Shown here piece by piece: positions 62,884-64,000 of a stretch of 64,000 bases of DNA; the stretch's first letter is position 1, and each line of letters opens with the position of its first letter. The translations under genes were made by a program, and so were the position numbers. Source of the DNA: Megaera polyxenophila (lineage in GTDB: Bacteria > Pseudomonadota > Alphaproteobacteria > Rickettsiales > Rickettsiaceae); the NCBI RefSeq assembly GCF_029982035.1, contig NZ_CP104166.1:992001-1056000 (forward strand), read 5' to 3'. The notes under the pieces were generated by a model that was not told the DNA's origin, made no database searches, and worked only from the letters and a program-made list of their open reading frames with translations.

Positions 62884-64000
62884 TTATGCTGCTCCCTCAA
62901 TCGTTTCTTTAAGTTCTTGTGTTGCCTTCATCTCATTTATCGCCTTTGTGCATTTTACCATCGTAACAGAAGCCCGACTAATTGGATCTGTCATATAATA
63001 ATTCATAGCTACTTTTTCTAAAGGCTGCTTGCTCAGTTTTATGCTAGACTTAAAGGGTAGAAAATCATTAACCATGATCTCATCAATATGGTTAAATATA
63101 TCATATTCCTGTGCCATCATCTTGCGAATTAAATGCAGTTCATCTGCTTTAATCTCGAGACCAAGTGCTTCTGCAACCATATTAATAATTTCTATTCCGG
63201 TTTTAGCAGAACCTGCGGGAGATACCGCTGCTCGAGCAAACTGAGGTCTACCTTCCATATTAACATAAATTCCATCCTGTTCAGTATAAGCAGCTTCAGG
63301 CAAAATAACATCTGCTCTATTAGCTCCAGCATCACCGTGGTGTCCCTGATAAATGACGAAAGTACCTTCCCCTATTTGGCTTATATCAATATCATCTGCG
63401 CCAAGTAAATAGAGGATTTTGATTTCACCATTTTGGGTCTTTTTTAGGATTTCGGCAGTTCCAGTACCGGAATTACCATAAACGAAACCAAGGTCCAATG
63501 CCCCTACCATGGAAGCATGGTTATGCAAAATATTAAATCCATTCCAATTCTCTCGCACAATTTTGTATTTTGGGATAATTTTATGCAAAAGAGATAGTAT
63601 TGCATGAGCATCTGGGCGCACTAGTGCTCCATCCCCAACAATAATCATAGGATTAGCTGCTTTCTCTAGAAGTTTAGCAAATGCTAATATGGATTTATCC
63701 TTATTTTCCTCGTTACCAAGATTAATCGAAACTAAGCTTTCCAGGATATCAACATTCCTACCTAGTTCCATAATTTTATATGTTTGATTATCCGCTTCTC
63801 CAATTCTCCCAACAATCAAGTTTCCTGCTCTAACCATTTTACCAATTCGAGCGTTCAATACAGGAGCTACCTGTCTTGGATTAGCGCCTACAAGCAGGCA
63901 AACGTCAGCTTTTTCTATACCAGCGATAGTAGTGTTAAACAAGTAATTACCTCTAGCTGATAAATCAAATCTGTAACCAAGTTGATTAGCATCGCCCATA
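62884..64000 (-). CDS. nuoG: NADH-quinone oxidoreductase subunit G (C-terminal part)
   Basis: This is the last 371 residues of the large iron-sulfur subunit; the gene runs off the right edge, so the N-terminal ferredoxin and His/Cys domains are not seen. It shows the molybdopterin-type fold, with ADVCLLVGANPRQVAPVLNA, YLLGADDIDISQIGEGTFVI, YQGHHGDAGANRADVILPEA and AAYTEQDGIYVNMEGRPQFA. The Met at the edge is internal. It is followed by nuoH, whose start comes right after its stop. Confidence 0.96.
   Translation of the reverse strand, partial: MGDANQLGYRFDLSARGNYLFNTTIAGIEKADVCLLVGANPRQVAPVLNARIGKMVRAGNLIVGRIGEADNQTYKIMELGRNVDILESLVSINLGNEENKDKSILAFAKLLEKAANPMIIVGDGALVRPDAHAILSLLHKIIPKYKIVRENWNGFNILHNHASMVGALDLGFVYGNSGTGTAEILKKTQNGEIKILYLLGADDIDISQIGEGTFVIYQGHHGDAGANRADVILPEAAYTEQDGIYVNMEGRPQFARAAVSPAGSAKTGIEIINMVAEALGLEIKADELHLIRKMMAQEYDIFNHIDEIMVNDFLPFKSSIKLSKQPLEKVAMNYYMTDPISRASVTMVKCTKAINEMKATQELKETIEGAA

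Overview
The window looks like part of a Rickettsiaceae genome, most likely Rickettsia. The chromosomal part is AT-rich: I counted 16 G+C in the 60 bases at 52381-52440. It carries a class I lysyl-tRNA synthetase, coq7, dsbB, a SixA-like phosphatase, a TrmJ-like methylase, birA and an alpha-proteobacterial nuoGHIJKLMN run, an arrangement I associate with Rickettsia. The left two thirds is a decaying integrative conjugative element of the RAGE type (Rickettsiales amplified genetic element).

Layout. 1-5.1 kb is debris: an IS3 insertion splitting a conserved gene, an IS630-like remnant, a DNA methyltransferase with a broken 5' end, a GNAT/RHH toxin-antitoxin pair with a perfect palindromic operator, and an IS982-like element. 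5.26-8.25 kb is a G+C-rich EcoRII-type restriction-modification operon (Dcm-like methylase, Vsr, EcoRII-like nuclease); 35 of the 60 bases at 7021-7080 are G+C. 8.25-9.15 kb holds remnants, including an msrB fragment. 9.15-36.7 kb is a nearly complete F-type conjugation operon on the minus strand, transcribed traA-L-E-K-B-V-C-trbI-W-(Ti-type traC/traD-like)-U-trbC-traN-like array-traN-F-H-G-transglycosylase-ATPase-traD. 36.7-40.96 kb holds regulators, a secreted Ulp1/C48-like protease fused to an autotransporter barrel, and a DnaA_N-domain replication initiator with a shorter paralog. 41-45 kb holds an IS200 copy, a small regulatory region, an IS5-like remnant, and a large serine recombinase whose 3' end overlaps tRNA-Asp. 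I take this as the element boundary. 45.1-50.7 kb holds two ankyrin-type effector candidates separated by a second IS200 copy. 50.7-64 kb is core chromosome.

How it works together. The tra genes would build an F-like pilus and type IV channel. TraD would be the coupling ATPase, the small Ti-type proteins could help the relaxosome, and the recombinase would integrate the element at tRNA-Asp. No relaxase is visible. traN is split by an IS630-family element, and one of three tandem traN-like genes is split by an IS3 element; both read in frame once the element and one target duplication are removed. As it stands the element is probably not self-transmissible. Its cargo (the protease-autotransporter, restriction-modification, toxin-antitoxin) may still be used.

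Three IS types occur as apparently identical pairs (IS3, IS630, IS200), which points to recent transposition. Nothing here was searched against a database; family names come from recognised motifs.
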